Below are positions 16,566-26,032 of a stretch of DNA of 64,000 nt, one piece after another. Location of the stretch: contig NZ_JAOBTQ010000001.1 in the NCBI RefSeq assembly GCF_033366695.1, forward strand, positions 1,116,001-1,180,000, in the 5' to 3' direction. The position numbers and the translations under genes were made by a program. Source of the DNA: Streptomyces sp. SCL15-4 (GTDB lineage: Bacteria; Actinomycetota; Actinomycetes; Streptomycetales; Streptomycetaceae). The notes beneath the pieces were generated by a model. That model saw nothing but the letters and a program-made list of their open reading frames with translations, was not told the DNA's origin and did no database searches. Each line of letters opens with the position of its first letter. Position 1 is the stretch's first letter.

Positions 16566-19382
16566 ATGACATCCGTGCGGGAAGGCGACCTCGTCCTCGA
16601 AGCGCTCGGCTCGCTGGGCACCCGGCTGGACTGCGCCGGGCTCGGCCGGCTGGACCTGGAGGGTCCGCAGGTGCTGTGGCTGGTCGCGGCCGGCGCGCTG
16701 GACCTGTTCGCGGTGGACGCCGCCCAGCAGGGCCACTGGCACCACCTGGGCCGGCTGGAGGCGGGCACGCTGCTGCTCGGCCCGGTCGCCGGGCCCCGGC
16801 ACACGCTGGTGGCCCGCCCGGTCCGGGACTGCGTGGTGCACCGCGTCGGGCTGCGCGAGCTGTACCAGCCGGCCGCCACCGAGACTTGGTCCTACGACGA
16901 GCACGGCGCTCCACAGTACGTGCCGCCGGCCTCCAGCCCCCTGGAGTACGCGCTCGCGCTCGGCGTCGGCCGGGGCCTGTCCGTCCTCTTCCAGGCGCCG
17001 ATGGCGGACGAGCGCGCCGACACGCCCGCCGACGACGACGTGTTCTGGATGCAGGTGCCGCCGGGCAGCGTGCAGTACGGCTCGCTGTACGGCGCCGAGG
17101 CCGCGGCCGATCTGCTGATGGACCCGGCGCTGTGGCAGGGCATGGTGGACCAGCAGTACCGGCTGCTGACCGCGCTGGACCGGTGGATCGAGCAGCTGGA
17201 GCAGGCGCACGAGACGCGTACGGCCGCCGGGATCAAGGCCGGCGAGGCGGTGCGCGCGCAGGCCGACCAGACCCTGCTGGCCGCCATCGGCAAGCGCTCG
17301 GCCCGCCGTACGACGGCCGCCGACGCGGACGCCACCTACGCGGCCTGCAAGCTGGTCGCCGCGGCGGCCGGGATCACGCTCGCCGCGCCCGCGCACGGCG
17401 GCACCGCGAGCGAGCGGCTCGATCCGGTCGAACGGGTGGCGCTGGCCTCCCGGGTGCGCACCCGGGCGGTCCGCCTCGAGGGGCGCTGGTGGCGGGAGAA
17501 CACGGGCCCGCTGGTCGGCCGGCGGGCGCTGTCCGGGGCGCCGGTGGCGCTGCTGTGGCGGCGCGGCGGCTATGTCGCCGTCCACCCGGGCACCGGCCGC
17601 CGGACCCCGGTCGGCAAGACGAACGCCGGGGAGTTCGAGCCGCGCGCGGTGATGTTCTACCGGCCGCTGCCCGACAAGCCGCTCTCCCCGCTCGGACTGC
17701 TCCGGTTCAGCCTCCGCGGAACCCGCGGCGACCTGCTGAACCTGCTGCTCGCGGGCCTGGTGACGGTGGCCATCGGCGCGCTGGTGCCGATCGCCACCGG
17801 CAAGGTGCTCGGCGAGTACGTGCCGCGGGCCCAGGAGGGCCTGATCGCCCGGGTGTGCCTGGCGGTCATGGTGAGCGGAGTGGTCGCGGCGGCGTTCACG
17901 CTGCTGGAGAACCTGTCCATCCTGCGCCTGGAGGGCCGTATCGAGGCGGCGCTGCAACCGGCCGTGTGGGACAGGCTGCTGCGCCTGCCCACCCGCTTCT
18001 TCACCCGGCGCTCGACCGGCGAACTGGCCAGCGCGGCGATGGGCGTCAGCGCGATCCGCCGGCTGCTGGCGGGCGTCGGCCCGGTCGTCGCCCAGTCGGT
18101 GACCGTCGGCGCGATGAACCTGGGACTGCTGCTGTGGTACAGCGTGCCGATGGCGCTCGCGGCGATCGGGATGCTGCTCGTCGTCGCGGTGGTGTTCGCG
18201 GGGCTCGGGCTGTGGCAGGTGCGCTGGCAGCGACGGCTGGTGGTACTCGGCAACAAGCTGAACAACCAGGCGTTCCAGACGCTGCGCGGGCTGCCCAAGC
18301 TGCGGGTGGCGGCGGCCGAGAACTACGCCTACGCGGCCTGGGCCCGCGAGTTCGCGCGCGGCCGCGAACTCCAGCAGAGGGTCGGCCGGATCAAGAACCT
18401 GACCACCGTCCTGGGCGCGGTCTACCTGCCCGTGTGCACCTTGCTGATGTTCATGCTGCTGGCCGGCCCGGCCAGGGGCGCGATGTCGGCGGCGGACTTC
18501 CTGGCCTTCAACACCTCGGTGACCATGCTGCTGACCTCGGTCACCCAGCTGACCGGCGCGTTCGTGTCGGCGGTGGCGGCGCTGCCGCTGTTCGAGGAGA
18601 TCAAGCCGGTGCTGGAGGCCATGCCCGAGGTCCGCACGGCGAGCACCCGTCCGGGGCCGCTGTCGGGCGCGCTGGAGGCCCGCCGGCTGTCCTTCCGGTA
18701 CACCGACGACGGCCCGCTGGTCCTGGACGACGTGTCCTTCGCGGTACGGCCGGGCGAGTTCGTGGCGGTCGTCGGCCCGAGCGGCTGCGGCAAGTCCACG
18801 CTGCTGCGCCTGCTCATCGGCTTCGACCGGCCGGTCTCCGGCAGCGTCCTGTACGACGGCCAGGACCTGGCGGCGCTGGACCGGTCCGCGGTACGCCGCC
18901 AGTGCGGCGTGGTCCTCCAGCACGCGCAGCCGTTCTCCGGCTCGATCATGGACGTCATCTGCGGCGCGGAGCCGTACACGCCGGAGGAGGTGATGGCGGC
19001 GGCCGAACTGGCGGGGCTCGCGGAGGACATCCAGCGGATGCCGATGGGGCTGCACACCATCGTGGCGGCCGGCGGCGCGATCTCCGGCGGGCAGCGGCAG
19101 CGCCTGATGATCGCGCAGGCCCTGATCCGGCGGCCGCGGATCCTCTTCCTCGACGAGGCGACCAGCGCCCTGGACAACGACACCCAGCGCGTCGTCATCG
19201 ACAGCACCCGCAAGCTGAACGCCACCCGCATCGTGATCGCCCACCGGCTGTCCACCGTGCTGGACGCCGACCGGGTGATCGTGATGGAGGACGGCAGGAT
19301 CGTCCAGCAGGGCACCCCGGCCGAACTCCTCGCGGACACCGGTGGCCGGCTGCACGAGCTGGTGCGCCGGCAGCTCGCCTAG
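16566..19382 (+). CDS. NHLM-type bacteriocin system ABC protein with large N-terminal domain
   Basis: 938 residues. Residues 1 to about 360 form a non-ABC region beginning with a cupin/cyclic-nucleotide-binding-like fold (judged from spaced LGRLEAGTLLLGPVAG-type strands), then a helical and basic segment. A six-helix membrane domain (about 370-650) and an ATPase follow, with Walker A GPSGCGKST (about 737), signature ISGGQRQRL (about 839) and Walker B LFLDEATSALD. In NHLM bacteriocin loci such a protein accompanies the C39 exporter, so the two may work as a heterodimer (inference). It lacks a C39 domain. Its TAG stop overlaps the stop codon of the convergent gene (CTAG, 19379-19382). Confidence 0.92.
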   Translation: MTSVREGDLVLEALGSLGTRLDCAGLGRLDLEGPQVLWLVAAGALDLFAVDAAQQGHWHHLGRLEAGTLLLGPVAGPRHTLVARPVRDCVVHRVGLRELYQPAATETWSYDEHGAPQYVPPASSPLEYALALGVGRGLSVLFQAPMADERADTPADDDVFWMQVPPGSVQYGSLYGAEAAADLLMDPALWQGMVDQQYRLLTALDRWIEQLEQAHETRTAAGIKAGEAVRAQADQTLLAAIGKRSARRTTAADADATYAACKLVAAAAGITLAAPAHGGTASERLDPVERVALASRVRTRAVRLEGRWWRENTGPLVGRRALSGAPVALLWRRGGYVAVHPGTGRRTPVGKTNAGEFEPRAVMFYRPLPDKPLSPLGLLRFSLRGTRGDLLNLLLAGLVTVAIGALVPIATGKVLGEYVPRAQEGLIARVCLAVMVSGVVAAAFTLLENLSILRLEGRIEAALQPAVWDRLLRLPTRFFTRRSTGELASAAMGVSAIRRLLAGVGPVVAQSVTVGAMNLGLLLWYSVPMALAAIGMLLVVAVVFAGLGLWQVRWQRRLVVLGNKLNNQAFQTLRGLPKLRVAAAENYAYAAWAREFARGRELQQRVGRIKNLTTVLGAVYLPVCTLLMFMLLAGPARGAMSAADFLAFNTSVTMLLTSVTQLTGAFVSAVAALPLFEEIKPVLEAMPEVRTASTRPGPLSGALEARRLSFRYTDDGPLVLDDVSFAVRPGEFVAVVGPSGCGKSTLLRLLIGFDRPVSGSVLYDGQDLAALDRSAVRRQCGVVLQHAQPFSGSIMDVICGAEPYTPEEVMAAAELAGLAEDIQRMPMGLHTIVAAGGAISGGQRQRLMIAQALIRRPRILFLDEATSALDNDTQRVVIDSTRKLNATRIVIAHRLSTVLDADRVIVMEDGRIVQQGTPAELLADTGGRLHELVRRQLA

Positions 19383-20209
19383 GACCCGTCCCGCTCGTCG
19401 GTGCCGTCCGTCCGCTGCGGCTGGTGATGGGAGGGCATCCAGTGGTGCTCGGTGAACCAGCGGCCGAACAGGGCACCGCCGTAGATGACGAAGCCGACGC
19501 CGATGAGCCAGGACTCCACGACGAGGACGGTGCCGACGGCGCCGTAGCTGAGGGCGTTGGTGACGATGAGGGGGGTGAAGACGAGGTGGGAGAAGGCCCG
19601 CAGCCCGATCAGGCCGACGACGGTGGCCACCGCGCCCGGCAGCAGCGCCCGCCAGCGGACCTGGCCGCCCAGCAGGAACCGCTGCCCCCACCAGAAGAAC
19701 AGCACACCGCTCAGCGTCGACAGGGTGATCCGCTGTCCGCCGTGCAGTGTCGTCTTCGTCGCCGCCTCCTGGTACAGGTACGCGGTCAGCACCACCAGCC
19801 AGGTCGCCTGCCGCCACACCCGGTGCCACGGGCCGGACGCCAGGCCCCAGATCCTTTCGTAGGCGTTCTGCACACTGCCGCCGAAGGCCACGCCGAAGAC
19901 GGCGAGCAGGACACCGCTCCAGACGCTGGTGGTGCCGATGACCTTGCGCGGCGGGCTGATGACGTCGGTGACCGCGTGCGCGGACCGGCCGGACAGGCCC
20001 ATGCCGTCGGTGAGCCAGGACGCGAAGCCGCCCCGCACCAGGGGGTCGGCCGCGGCGACCACGATCAGCAGCGGCGCCAGCGTCACCAGCGACAGGGTGG
20101 CGAACCCCATGGCCCGGTGCATCAGTTCCAGTTCCCGCCCGTGCTCGAACAGGGCCCCGACCCGCAGCCACCGCCACGCGCGGTGCAGGCCGCGCCGCAA
20201 CCGCCTCAC
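19379..20209 (-). CDS. YihY/BrkB-family inner membrane protein
   Basis: About 276 residues with six hydrophobic segments, fitting the YihY (formerly RNase BN/BrkB) family of integral membrane proteins of unsettled function. Typical features are the N-terminal HGRELELMHRAMGFATLSLVTLAPLLI block and a central GSVQNAYERIWGL segment (each read by eye). The C terminus is hydrophilic and His/Arg/Asp-rich. The GTG start at 20209 is chosen because GGGAGGAG lies immediately upstream, though the spacing is short; a GTG at 20266 would add 19 residues without a ribosome site. It converges on, and overlaps by stop codon with, the bacteriocin ABC gene, but shares no obvious function with it. Confidence 0.85.
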   Translation of the reverse strand: MRRLRRGLHRAWRWLRVGALFEHGRELELMHRAMGFATLSLVTLAPLLIVVAAADPLVRGGFASWLTDGMGLSGRSAHAVTDVISPPRKVIGTTSVWSGVLLAVFGVAFGGSVQNAYERIWGLASGPWHRVWRQATWLVVLTAYLYQEAATKTTLHGGQRITLSTLSGVLFFWWGQRFLLGGQVRWRALLPGAVATVVGLIGLRAFSHLVFTPLIVTNALSYGAVGTVLVVESWLIGVGFVIYGGALFGRWFTEHHWMPSHHQPQRTDGTDERDGS

Positions 20210-20382
20210 GGCTCCTCCCGTGCTCGCCGCCCAGCCGCCGTCGTACCGATGCCTCCAGCCTGGCACGTGCCGGGCGGCTCGCAGCCGCAGGGCGGGCGCG
20301 GGCGCGGTGGTGTGGCGCGCCCGGGTGACCCGGCCGGCCGGGGTCCGGTTTGGGCACCGCGACGGCGGAGAATCGTCAATCC

Positions 20383-21492
20383 GTGCGGAGCACCGACCAC
20401 GAGACGCCGGACGGCCGGCGGCGGACCCTGATCGTCAGCGCGAGCATGGGAGCCGGTCACGACACCGTGGCCGCCGAACTCGCGCGCCGGGCCGGGGCCC
20501 GGGGCGAGCGGGCCGAGGTGGTCGACGTGCTGCGGCTGCTGCCGTACGGCCTGGGCACGGGCCTGCGCCGCGGCTACCAGGCGTCGGTACGCCACCTGCC
20601 GTGGGTGTACGCCGGGATCTACGGCGCGTTCCTGCACGAGGGACCCGGCCCGCGGCCCGGCGGGGTGCCGCTGGCCCGGCTGGCCGGGGACCGGCTGACG
20701 GACCTGGTGGACCGGCTGCGCGCCGATGTGGTGGTGTCCGTCTTCCATCTGGCGGCGCAGCTCACCGGGCATCTGCGGGCCCGTGGGGCGCTGCGGGTGC
20801 CGAGCGCCGTCTTCCTGCTGGACTTCGCGGTGCACCGGCAGTGGCTGCACCCGGGCAACGACCGGTATCTGTGCCTGACGGACACGGCGGCGGCGCGGGT
20901 GCGCCGGGCGCTCGCCGCGCCCGTGGTCACCACCGGTCCGGTGGTCGCGCCCGCCTTCCGCGCCCCGGCCCCCGGCGCGGCCCGGTGGCGGCGGCGGTTC
21001 GCCGAGCGGGCGCCGGGCCGGGTCCCGGTGCTGCTGTCCGCCGGCGCCTGGGGCGCGGCGTCGCGGCCCGCCGCGACCGCCCGGCTGCTGGCGGCGGCCG
21101 GCTGGCTGCCGGTCGTGCTGTGCGGCCGGAACGAGCGGCTGTACGCCCGTATGTCCCGGGAGCCGGCCGCGCTGGCCCTCGGCTGGGTCGACGACATGCC
21201 CGGGCTGCTGGCCGCGGGTCACGCCCTGGTGGACAACGCGGCCGGCCAGACGGCCGTGCAGGCGCTCGCGGCGGGCCTGCCGGTGGTCGCCCACCGCCCG
21301 CTGCCCGGCCACGGCGCGGACGGCGTCCGCCGGATGGCCGACCTCGGGCTGTGCGCCCTCGCCCCGGACGGCCCCGCGCTCCTGAAGGCCCTGGCCGGCC
21401 TCCGCGAGGGCACTTCGGAGCGCGCCGCCCGGGTGGCCCGGGGACACGCGCTGTTCCGCGGGGACGCGCTGGACCACCTGACGGACCTGTGA
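20383..21492 (+). CDS. MGDG-synthase-like glycosyltransferase (GT28-type)
   Basis: About 369 residues. The N-terminal GAGH motif in SASMGAGHDT and the C-terminal NAAGQTAVQALAAGLPVV donor-site segment match the MurG/monogalactosyldiacylglycerol-synthase group, which transfers a sugar from a nucleotide sugar to a lipid acceptor. No membrane segment is evident, so it is probably peripheral. The GTG start at 20383 is tentative; an in-frame TTG at 20350 is the alternative and neither has a strong ribosome site. It faces a minus-strand SDR/transporter/deacetylase operon across a repeat-rich gap, and the set could act on a cell-envelope glycolipid (inference). The acceptor is unknown. Confidence 0.85.
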   Translation: MRSTDHETPDGRRRTLIVSASMGAGHDTVAAELARRAGARGERAEVVDVLRLLPYGLGTGLRRGYQASVRHLPWVYAGIYGAFLHEGPGPRPGGVPLARLAGDRLTDLVDRLRADVVVSVFHLAAQLTGHLRARGALRVPSAVFLLDFAVHRQWLHPGNDRYLCLTDTAAARVRRALAAPVVTTGPVVAPAFRAPAPGAARWRRRFAERAPGRVPVLLSAGAWGAASRPAATARLLAAAGWLPVVLCGRNERLYARMSREPAALALGWVDDMPGLLAAGHALVDNAAGQTAVQALAAGLPVVAHRPLPGHGADGVRRMADLGLCALAPDGPALLKALAGLREGTSERAARVARGHALFRGDALDHLTDL

Positions 21493-21791
21493 ACCGGCGA
21501 CACCGCGCCCATCCGCACCGCCCCGGCGAACGCGCCGCCCGCACACCGGCCATCCGGCACACCGGCGGCACCGGCCGCACCGGCCGCACCGGCCGCACCG
21601 GCCGCACCGGCACGACGGAGCGCACACGCTCCCCCGCCCCCTCCGCACGCCCCCTCCGGCACACCCGAACCCGCACCACCGCACCCGCGCACTCTCCCGC
21701 CGGACTCCGGCACGGCGGTACCGGCACCACCGCGCGCCCGCCGTCGTCCGGCGGGCGCGTTCTCCCGCGCGGCGGAGCAGGCGTCGCCTCC
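21493..21791. repeat. Convergent spacer with 9-bp tandem repeat (GCACCGGCC)n
   Basis: About 300 bp between convergent genes with no gene. At 21568-21611 the unit GCACCGGCC is repeated nearly five times without error, flanked by looser CACCGG copies. The rest is low-complexity C/A-rich sequence. Read on the minus strand the repeat would encode a Gly-Ala-Ala run, but no gene with a start and domain exists there. Confidence 0.75.
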
Positions 21792-22589
21792 TCACCGGTG
21801 CGGTCGTCCCCCGCTCACGCGCTGCGGTGCGGGGGGCCGGGGTGCGGTCGGTGCCGGTATTGCGTGGTGTTCGTGGAGCGGGCCCACCGTCAGGCCCGCC
21901 TCGCGGCAGTCCCGGACGATGGCCGGGAGGGCGCCGAGCGCGGCCTGCCAGCAGCCGGGGGCCGAGTACCGGTCGGCGTCGTGCAGCAGGACGGTGCCGC
22001 CGCCGCGCAGGTCCGCGGCAACCCGGTCCCGCACCGACGCCGGTGTGGCGTCGGCCGTCCAGTCTCTGCCCCACGCCGACCACAGCACCGTGCGCAGTCC
22101 GGACCGCCGGGCGGCCCGCCAGCGGCCGGCGGTGAGGATGCCGTACGGCGGGCGGTACCAGCGCGGGCGCCGCCCGGTGAGGTCGTGCACGACGCGGACG
22201 GTCCGGGCCACCTCCTCGGCGTCGCGGGCGAACGCGAGCCGCCAGGGCCGGTCGTGGCGCCAGCCGTGCACTCCCAGCTCGTGGCCGCGCCGTACGGTCT
22301 CGCGGAGAACGCCGGGATGGCGCACCGCCCGCTCGCCGACCACGAAGAACGTGGCCCGCACCCCGAGCCGGTCCAGCTCGTCGAGGAAGCACGGGGTCGA
22401 CTCGGGGTCGGGCCCGTCGTCGAAGGTGAGCGCGATGTGCCGGACGTGGCCGGTGCCGGCGAGGCCGGGGAAGAGCAGCGGCCGTACGCCCGGCAGCCAG
22501 GTGGCCGCCGGGACGATGTGCGCCGCGACGGCGCCGGCCGGCAGCAGCGCGGCGGCCGTCCGCCAGGAGCGGCCGGACACGGGGGACAT
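21792..22589 (-). CDS. Polysaccharide deacetylase (NodB domain, CE4)
   Basis: 265 residues. CE4 motifs are complete: TFDDGPD (motif 1, catalytic base and metal Asp), HGWRH (motif 2, metal His pair), RPPYG (motif 3) and LLHD (C-terminal His). A hydrophobic N terminus (about 12-32) suggests membrane anchoring or secretion. It would remove N- or O-acetyl groups from an envelope polysaccharide. It is the last gene of a tight minus-strand operon, 7 bp after the DMT transporter gene, and follows the SDR gene in the same unit. Confidence 0.93.
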   Translation of the reverse strand: MSPVSGRSWRTAAALLPAGAVAAHIVPAATWLPGVRPLLFPGLAGTGHVRHIALTFDDGPDPESTPCFLDELDRLGVRATFFVVGERAVRHPGVLRETVRRGHELGVHGWRHDRPWRLAFARDAEEVARTVRVVHDLTGRRPRWYRPPYGILTAGRWRAARRSGLRTVLWSAWGRDWTADATPASVRDRVAADLRGGGTVLLHDADRYSAPGCWQAALGALPAIVRDCREAGLTVGPLHEHHAIPAPTAPRPPAPQRVSGGRPHR

Positions 22590-22596
22590 CGGTGAC

Positions 22597-23526
22597 CTAC
22601 CTCCTCGGTGCGCGCGGAAGAGCGGCGGCCGAACCGGGCGACGGCGCCGGACCGTCCTCGTCCCACTGACCGCCGACGGACGGGGCGCGGGCGAGGCCGA
22701 TGCTGCCCGCGCCGATCAGGGCCACGCCGACCGCCTCCGGCAGCATGCGCGGCCCCAGCTGGATCGTCTCGGCGAACAGCGCCCAGCCGAGGACCACGCT
22801 GCCGAGCGCGTCGCCGAGGGTGAGCGCGGGCTGGGAGGCCGTCAGCGGTCCGGCGGCGAGCGCGCCCTGCAACAGCACGAAGGCGACGAGTCCGGCGGCC
22901 CCCGTGGCGTACGGCGACCAGTGCCCGAGCATCGCCGCGGGCCCGTGCTCCAGCCGGCCCACGGCCTCCTTCAGCAGCGCGGCCGTGGTGGCGAAGCACA
23001 GCGCCGAGGCGAGGCCGAGCAGCGCGGCCCGGGACGCGCCGCGGACCGGGCGCGCGGCCAGCCAGAGCAGGACGACCGCGCCGAGCACCCCGCCGCCGCC
23101 CAGCAGCCAGGCACCGGGGCGCGCGGTGTCCCGCCCGGCGGTCGGGGCGGCGGCCAGCAGGAACAGGGCCAGCCCGCCGGCCAGGGCGACGAACGCCAGC
23201 CAGGTCCGGACGTCGGGCCGGCGCCGGAAGACGATGCTGCCCACGGCCAGCGTGAACAGCAGCTCGGCGGCGAGCAGGGGCTGCACCAGGGACAAACTGC
23301 CGGTGGCCAGCGCGCCCGCCTGGAACAGGCTGGACAGCAGCAGCAGCGCGGCACCGGCCAGCCAGACGCGGCGGCGCAGCAGCTGCGGGATCCGGCGCAG
23401 GATGGACTCCTGCCCGTCGCCCTGGTCCGTCTCCGTCTCCTCGACGGCGGCCCGCCGCTGGAGCACCGAGGCGGACGCGTTGGCCAGAGCCGCGAGCAGG
23501 GCGAGCAGCACCGTGACCGCGGTCAT
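22597..23526 (-). CDS. DMT-superfamily (EamA/NIPA-like) membrane transporter
   Basis: 309 residues with nine to ten predicted membrane helices, starting NASASVLQRRAA as in EamA/NIPA-like proteins. A hydrophilic loop (ETETDQGDGQES) follows the first helix and the C-terminal tail is soluble. The substrate is unknown; relatives are annotated as metabolite or magnesium carriers. It lies 6 bp downstream of the SDR gene and 7 bp upstream of the deacetylase gene, so all three are probably co-transcribed. Confidence 0.9.
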   Translation of the reverse strand: MTAVTVLLALLAALANASASVLQRRAAVEETETDQGDGQESILRRIPQLLRRRVWLAGAALLLLSSLFQAGALATGSLSLVQPLLAAELLFTLAVGSIVFRRRPDVRTWLAFVALAGGLALFLLAAAPTAGRDTARPGAWLLGGGGVLGAVVLLWLAARPVRGASRAALLGLASALCFATTAALLKEAVGRLEHGPAAMLGHWSPYATGAAGLVAFVLLQGALAAGPLTASQPALTLGDALGSVVLGWALFAETIQLGPRMLPEAVGVALIGAGSIGLARAPSVGGQWDEDGPAPSPGSAAALPRAPRR

Positions 23527-23532
23527 GGCGGC

Positions 23533-24375
23533 TCACCCGAAGCGGGCGGCGAGCCGCCGGTAGAGTCCGGGCGCGGCACCGCGCACCAGGGCGGGCAGCC
23601 GGAGCCAGCCGGGGACGAACACCTCGTCCCTGCCGTGCCGTACGGCTGCGCAGACCGCGTCCGCCACCCGCTCGGCGGGCACCGGCCGGGGCCAGGACCG
23701 GGCGTAGGGGATGCCCCGCCGGTCGAAGAACGGCGTGTCGACCACACCGGGGATGACATGGCTGACGCCCACTCCGGTGCCGCGCAGCTCGTAGCGCAGG
23801 GAGTCGGCGAAGGTGCCGAGGGCGGCCTTGGCCGCGGAGTAGACGGCCTCGCCGCGCACGCCGACGCTGCCGGCCAGGGAGCCGATGAGCACGACGCGGC
23901 CGGTGCCGGCGGCGACCATGTGGGGCAGCAGGGCGCGGACCAGGCGGACGGTGGCCAGCAGGTCGACGCCCACGATCTCGTCGATGCGCGCGGCGGGCAT
24001 GCCGGTGAAGTCCCCGGCCCAGCCGACACCCGCGCCCGCCACCAGCAGGTCGAGTCCTCCGAGGTGGTCCAGCGCGAGGTCGGTGAGCCGTCGGTCTGCG
24101 CCGGGCCGGGCGAGATCGCCGGGCAGCGCGACCGCGCCGGACTGGGCGGCCACCTGCTCCAGTCGGGTGACATCGCGGCCGTTGAGCGCCAGCCGCCAGC
24201 CGCCCTCGGCGGCCAGCCGGCGCGCCACGGCCGCGCCGATGCCCGAGGACGCGCCGGTCACCAGGGCGGCGCCGCCCCGGCCGGCGGGCGGCGGGGCGGC
24301 TCGCTCCTGGGGGGCCGGGGCCGGGGCCGGCCGGGTGCCGTTCGACGGTCCTGCGGGAGACGGGGCATGGGACAT
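23533..24375 (-). CDS. Short-chain dehydrogenase/reductase
   Basis: 280 residues. The Rossmann dinucleotide site is TGASSGIG (about 40-47), then NGRD (favouring NADP), a catalytic Ser in LIGSLAGS and the YSAAK Tyr/Lys pair (about 181-185). The first 33 residues are a Pro/Ala-rich extension that may be partly untranslated. It is the first gene of the SDR-transporter-deacetylase operon. The substrate is not predictable. Confidence 0.92.
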   Translation of the reverse strand: MSHAPSPAGPSNGTRPAPAPAPQERAAPPPAGRGGAALVTGASSGIGAAVARRLAAEGGWRLALNGRDVTRLEQVAAQSGAVALPGDLARPGADRRLTDLALDHLGGLDLLVAGAGVGWAGDFTGMPAARIDEIVGVDLLATVRLVRALLPHMVAAGTGRVVLIGSLAGSVGVRGEAVYSAAKAALGTFADSLRYELRGTGVGVSHVIPGVVDTPFFDRRGIPYARSWPRPVPAERVADAVCAAVRHGRDEVFVPGWLRLPALVRGAAPGLYRRLAARFG

Positions 24376-24647
24376 GTGACGACCTCACTGCGACGGCGTG
24401 CGGGCTCGCGGACTGCCGGGGCCGAACCCTCGGGGTGTATCCAGGGCGCCACACACTGAAACACCGCGCACGGCGGGGACCGTCTCGCCGCGTCCCGGCG
24501 GCGGCTGTCCGGGGGCGCGGGGCCGCCGCCGGGCGTGTCCGGTCGCCGGCCGGCCCGGCGGGAGGCCGGCGGGTGCGGCCGGACGCTTGGGACGGCGCCG
24601 CCGGGTAACCCGCATGAGAGATCACCTCATCGGTGGAAGGAGAGGTC

Positions 24648-24821
24648 ATGCCGGGTGGGAACGGCCGTAGCGATCACGAGGACCGGCCGGAGTCGGCCGT
24701 GGAGGAGGTCCTCCGGGAGGTCGAGGAGGCCGAGAAGCGCGACGAGGACAAGGCCTCGGGCGAGGCCGGGGACGCCATCACCCCGAACACCGGGGCGCAG
24801 GAGCAGGCGGAGGGCGACTGA
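24648..24821 (+). CDS. Small acidic conserved-type protein, function unknown
   Basis: 57 residues, strongly acidic, with a central helix-prone EEVLREVEEAEKRDEDKASGE segment flanked by disordered tails. The ATG has AGGAG 5 nt upstream (AAGGAGAGGTC), better than a more upstream in-frame start. No domain is recognised. It lies alone on the plus strand, 150 bp before the redox/methyltransferase operon. Confidence 0.7.
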   Translation: MPGGNGRSDHEDRPESAVEEVLREVEEAEKRDEDKASGEAGDAITPNTGAQEQAEGD

Positions 24822-24973
24822 CCCGGCCGGGCGGGCGGACCCCGGGAATCCCGCCGGGGCCGGCCCCTCGGGGTGCTCGCCGGCGGGCCGGTGCGCTCGG
24901 CCCGCTCGCGGAGGCGGCCGGCCGGTACGCGGGTCGCGCAGTTGATCGACGGCGGCGCGGGTACCCGGGTCTC

Positions 24974-26011
24974 ATGAGCCACGACCAGCGAGAACCCCGG
25001 CTGCCCAGCCCCCGAGGCCCGCTCTCCGCCGCGCTGACCGCGAACCTGCGCGGCACGGGCCCGCTCCCCCGACCCGCCGACGCCCGGGCGGCGGACCCGT
25101 ACGGCGACGACCTCCAGCTCGCCCTGTACGTGTGCTACGAGCTGCACTACCGCGGCTTCGCCGGGGTGCCGGCGGAGCGTGAGTGGGACCCGGAGCTGCT
25201 GGCCGTACGGGCCGCGCTGGAGCAGCGCTTCCTGGCCGCGCTGCGCGCCGACACCCCGGTCCACGACAGCCTGGACGACGCGCTCGGCGCCCTCCTCGCC
25301 GAGCCGGCCGACGGCGCGGGGCTCTCGGGCTTCCTGCACCGGGAGGGCGAGTTGTGGCAGCTGCGGGAGTACGCGGCGCTGCGCTCGCTGTACCACCTGA
25401 AGGAGGCCGACCCGCACGCCTGGGTGCTGCCGCGGCTGTGGGGCCGGGCGAAGGCGGCGATGGCCGCGGTGGAGTTCGACGAGTTCGGCGGCGGCCGGGC
25501 CGACCGGGTGCACGCGCGGCTGTTCGCCGGCCTGATGACGGACCTGGGCCTGGACACCGCCTACGGCCGCCATCTGGACGCGGCTCCGGCCGAGATGCTG
25601 GCCGTGGTCAACCTGATGTCGCTCTTCGGCCTGCACCGCGCGCTGCGCGGCGCGCTGGTGGGCCATTTCGCCGAGGTGGAGATCACCTCCTCGCCCGGCT
25701 CGCGCCGGCTCGCCGAGGCGATGCGCCGCACGGGGGCCGGTCCGGCCGCGGAGTTCTTCTACGACGAGCACGTCGAGGCGGACGCGGTGCACGAACAGGT
25801 GGTCCGGCACGAGGTGATCGGCGGACTACTCGATGAGGAGCCGGAGCTGGCGCCGGACATCGCATTCGGGATCGACGCGACCGAGTACCTGGAGGACCGG
25901 CTGGCCCGGCGGCTGCTGGCGGACTGGCGGGCGGGACGGTCGTGCCTGCGGGTGCCCCTGGAGGCGACGGGGCAGCGGGAAGCGGAGCGACAGACGGCCT
26001 ATATATCATGA
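24974..26011 (+). CDS. Iron-containing redox enzyme, haem-oxygenase-like fold
   Basis: 345 residues, mostly alpha-helical. Conserved-looking acidic/His motifs suit a haem-oxygenase-like di-iron or mononuclear iron site: CYELHYRGF (about 55-63), VEFDEFGGGRADRVH (about 162-176) and EHVEADAVHEQVVRHE near 260-275. Members of this superfamily carry out iron-dependent oxidations such as decarboxylation or N-oxygenation; the reaction here is unknown. No clear ribosome site precedes the ATG. A methyltransferase gene and a CDGSH iron-sulfur protein gene follow in tight spacing, so the three probably work together. Confidence 0.85.
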   Translation: MSHDQREPRLPSPRGPLSAALTANLRGTGPLPRPADARAADPYGDDLQLALYVCYELHYRGFAGVPAEREWDPELLAVRAALEQRFLAALRADTPVHDSLDDALGALLAEPADGAGLSGFLHREGELWQLREYAALRSLYHLKEADPHAWVLPRLWGRAKAAMAAVEFDEFGGGRADRVHARLFAGLMTDLGLDTAYGRHLDAAPAEMLAVVNLMSLFGLHRALRGALVGHFAEVEITSSPGSRRLAEAMRRTGAGPAAEFFYDEHVEADAVHEQVVRHEVIGGLLDEEPELAPDIAFGIDATEYLEDRLARRLLADWRAGRSCLRVPLEATGQREAERQTAYIS

Positions 26012-26032
26012 TTCACTGGGCATTCGAGTGAG

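Noticed and set aside
16551..20357. Very long minus-strand open frame over the ABC gene and neighbours
   Set aside because: Antisense shadow; the plus strand encodes a full ABC exporter with Walker and signature motifs.
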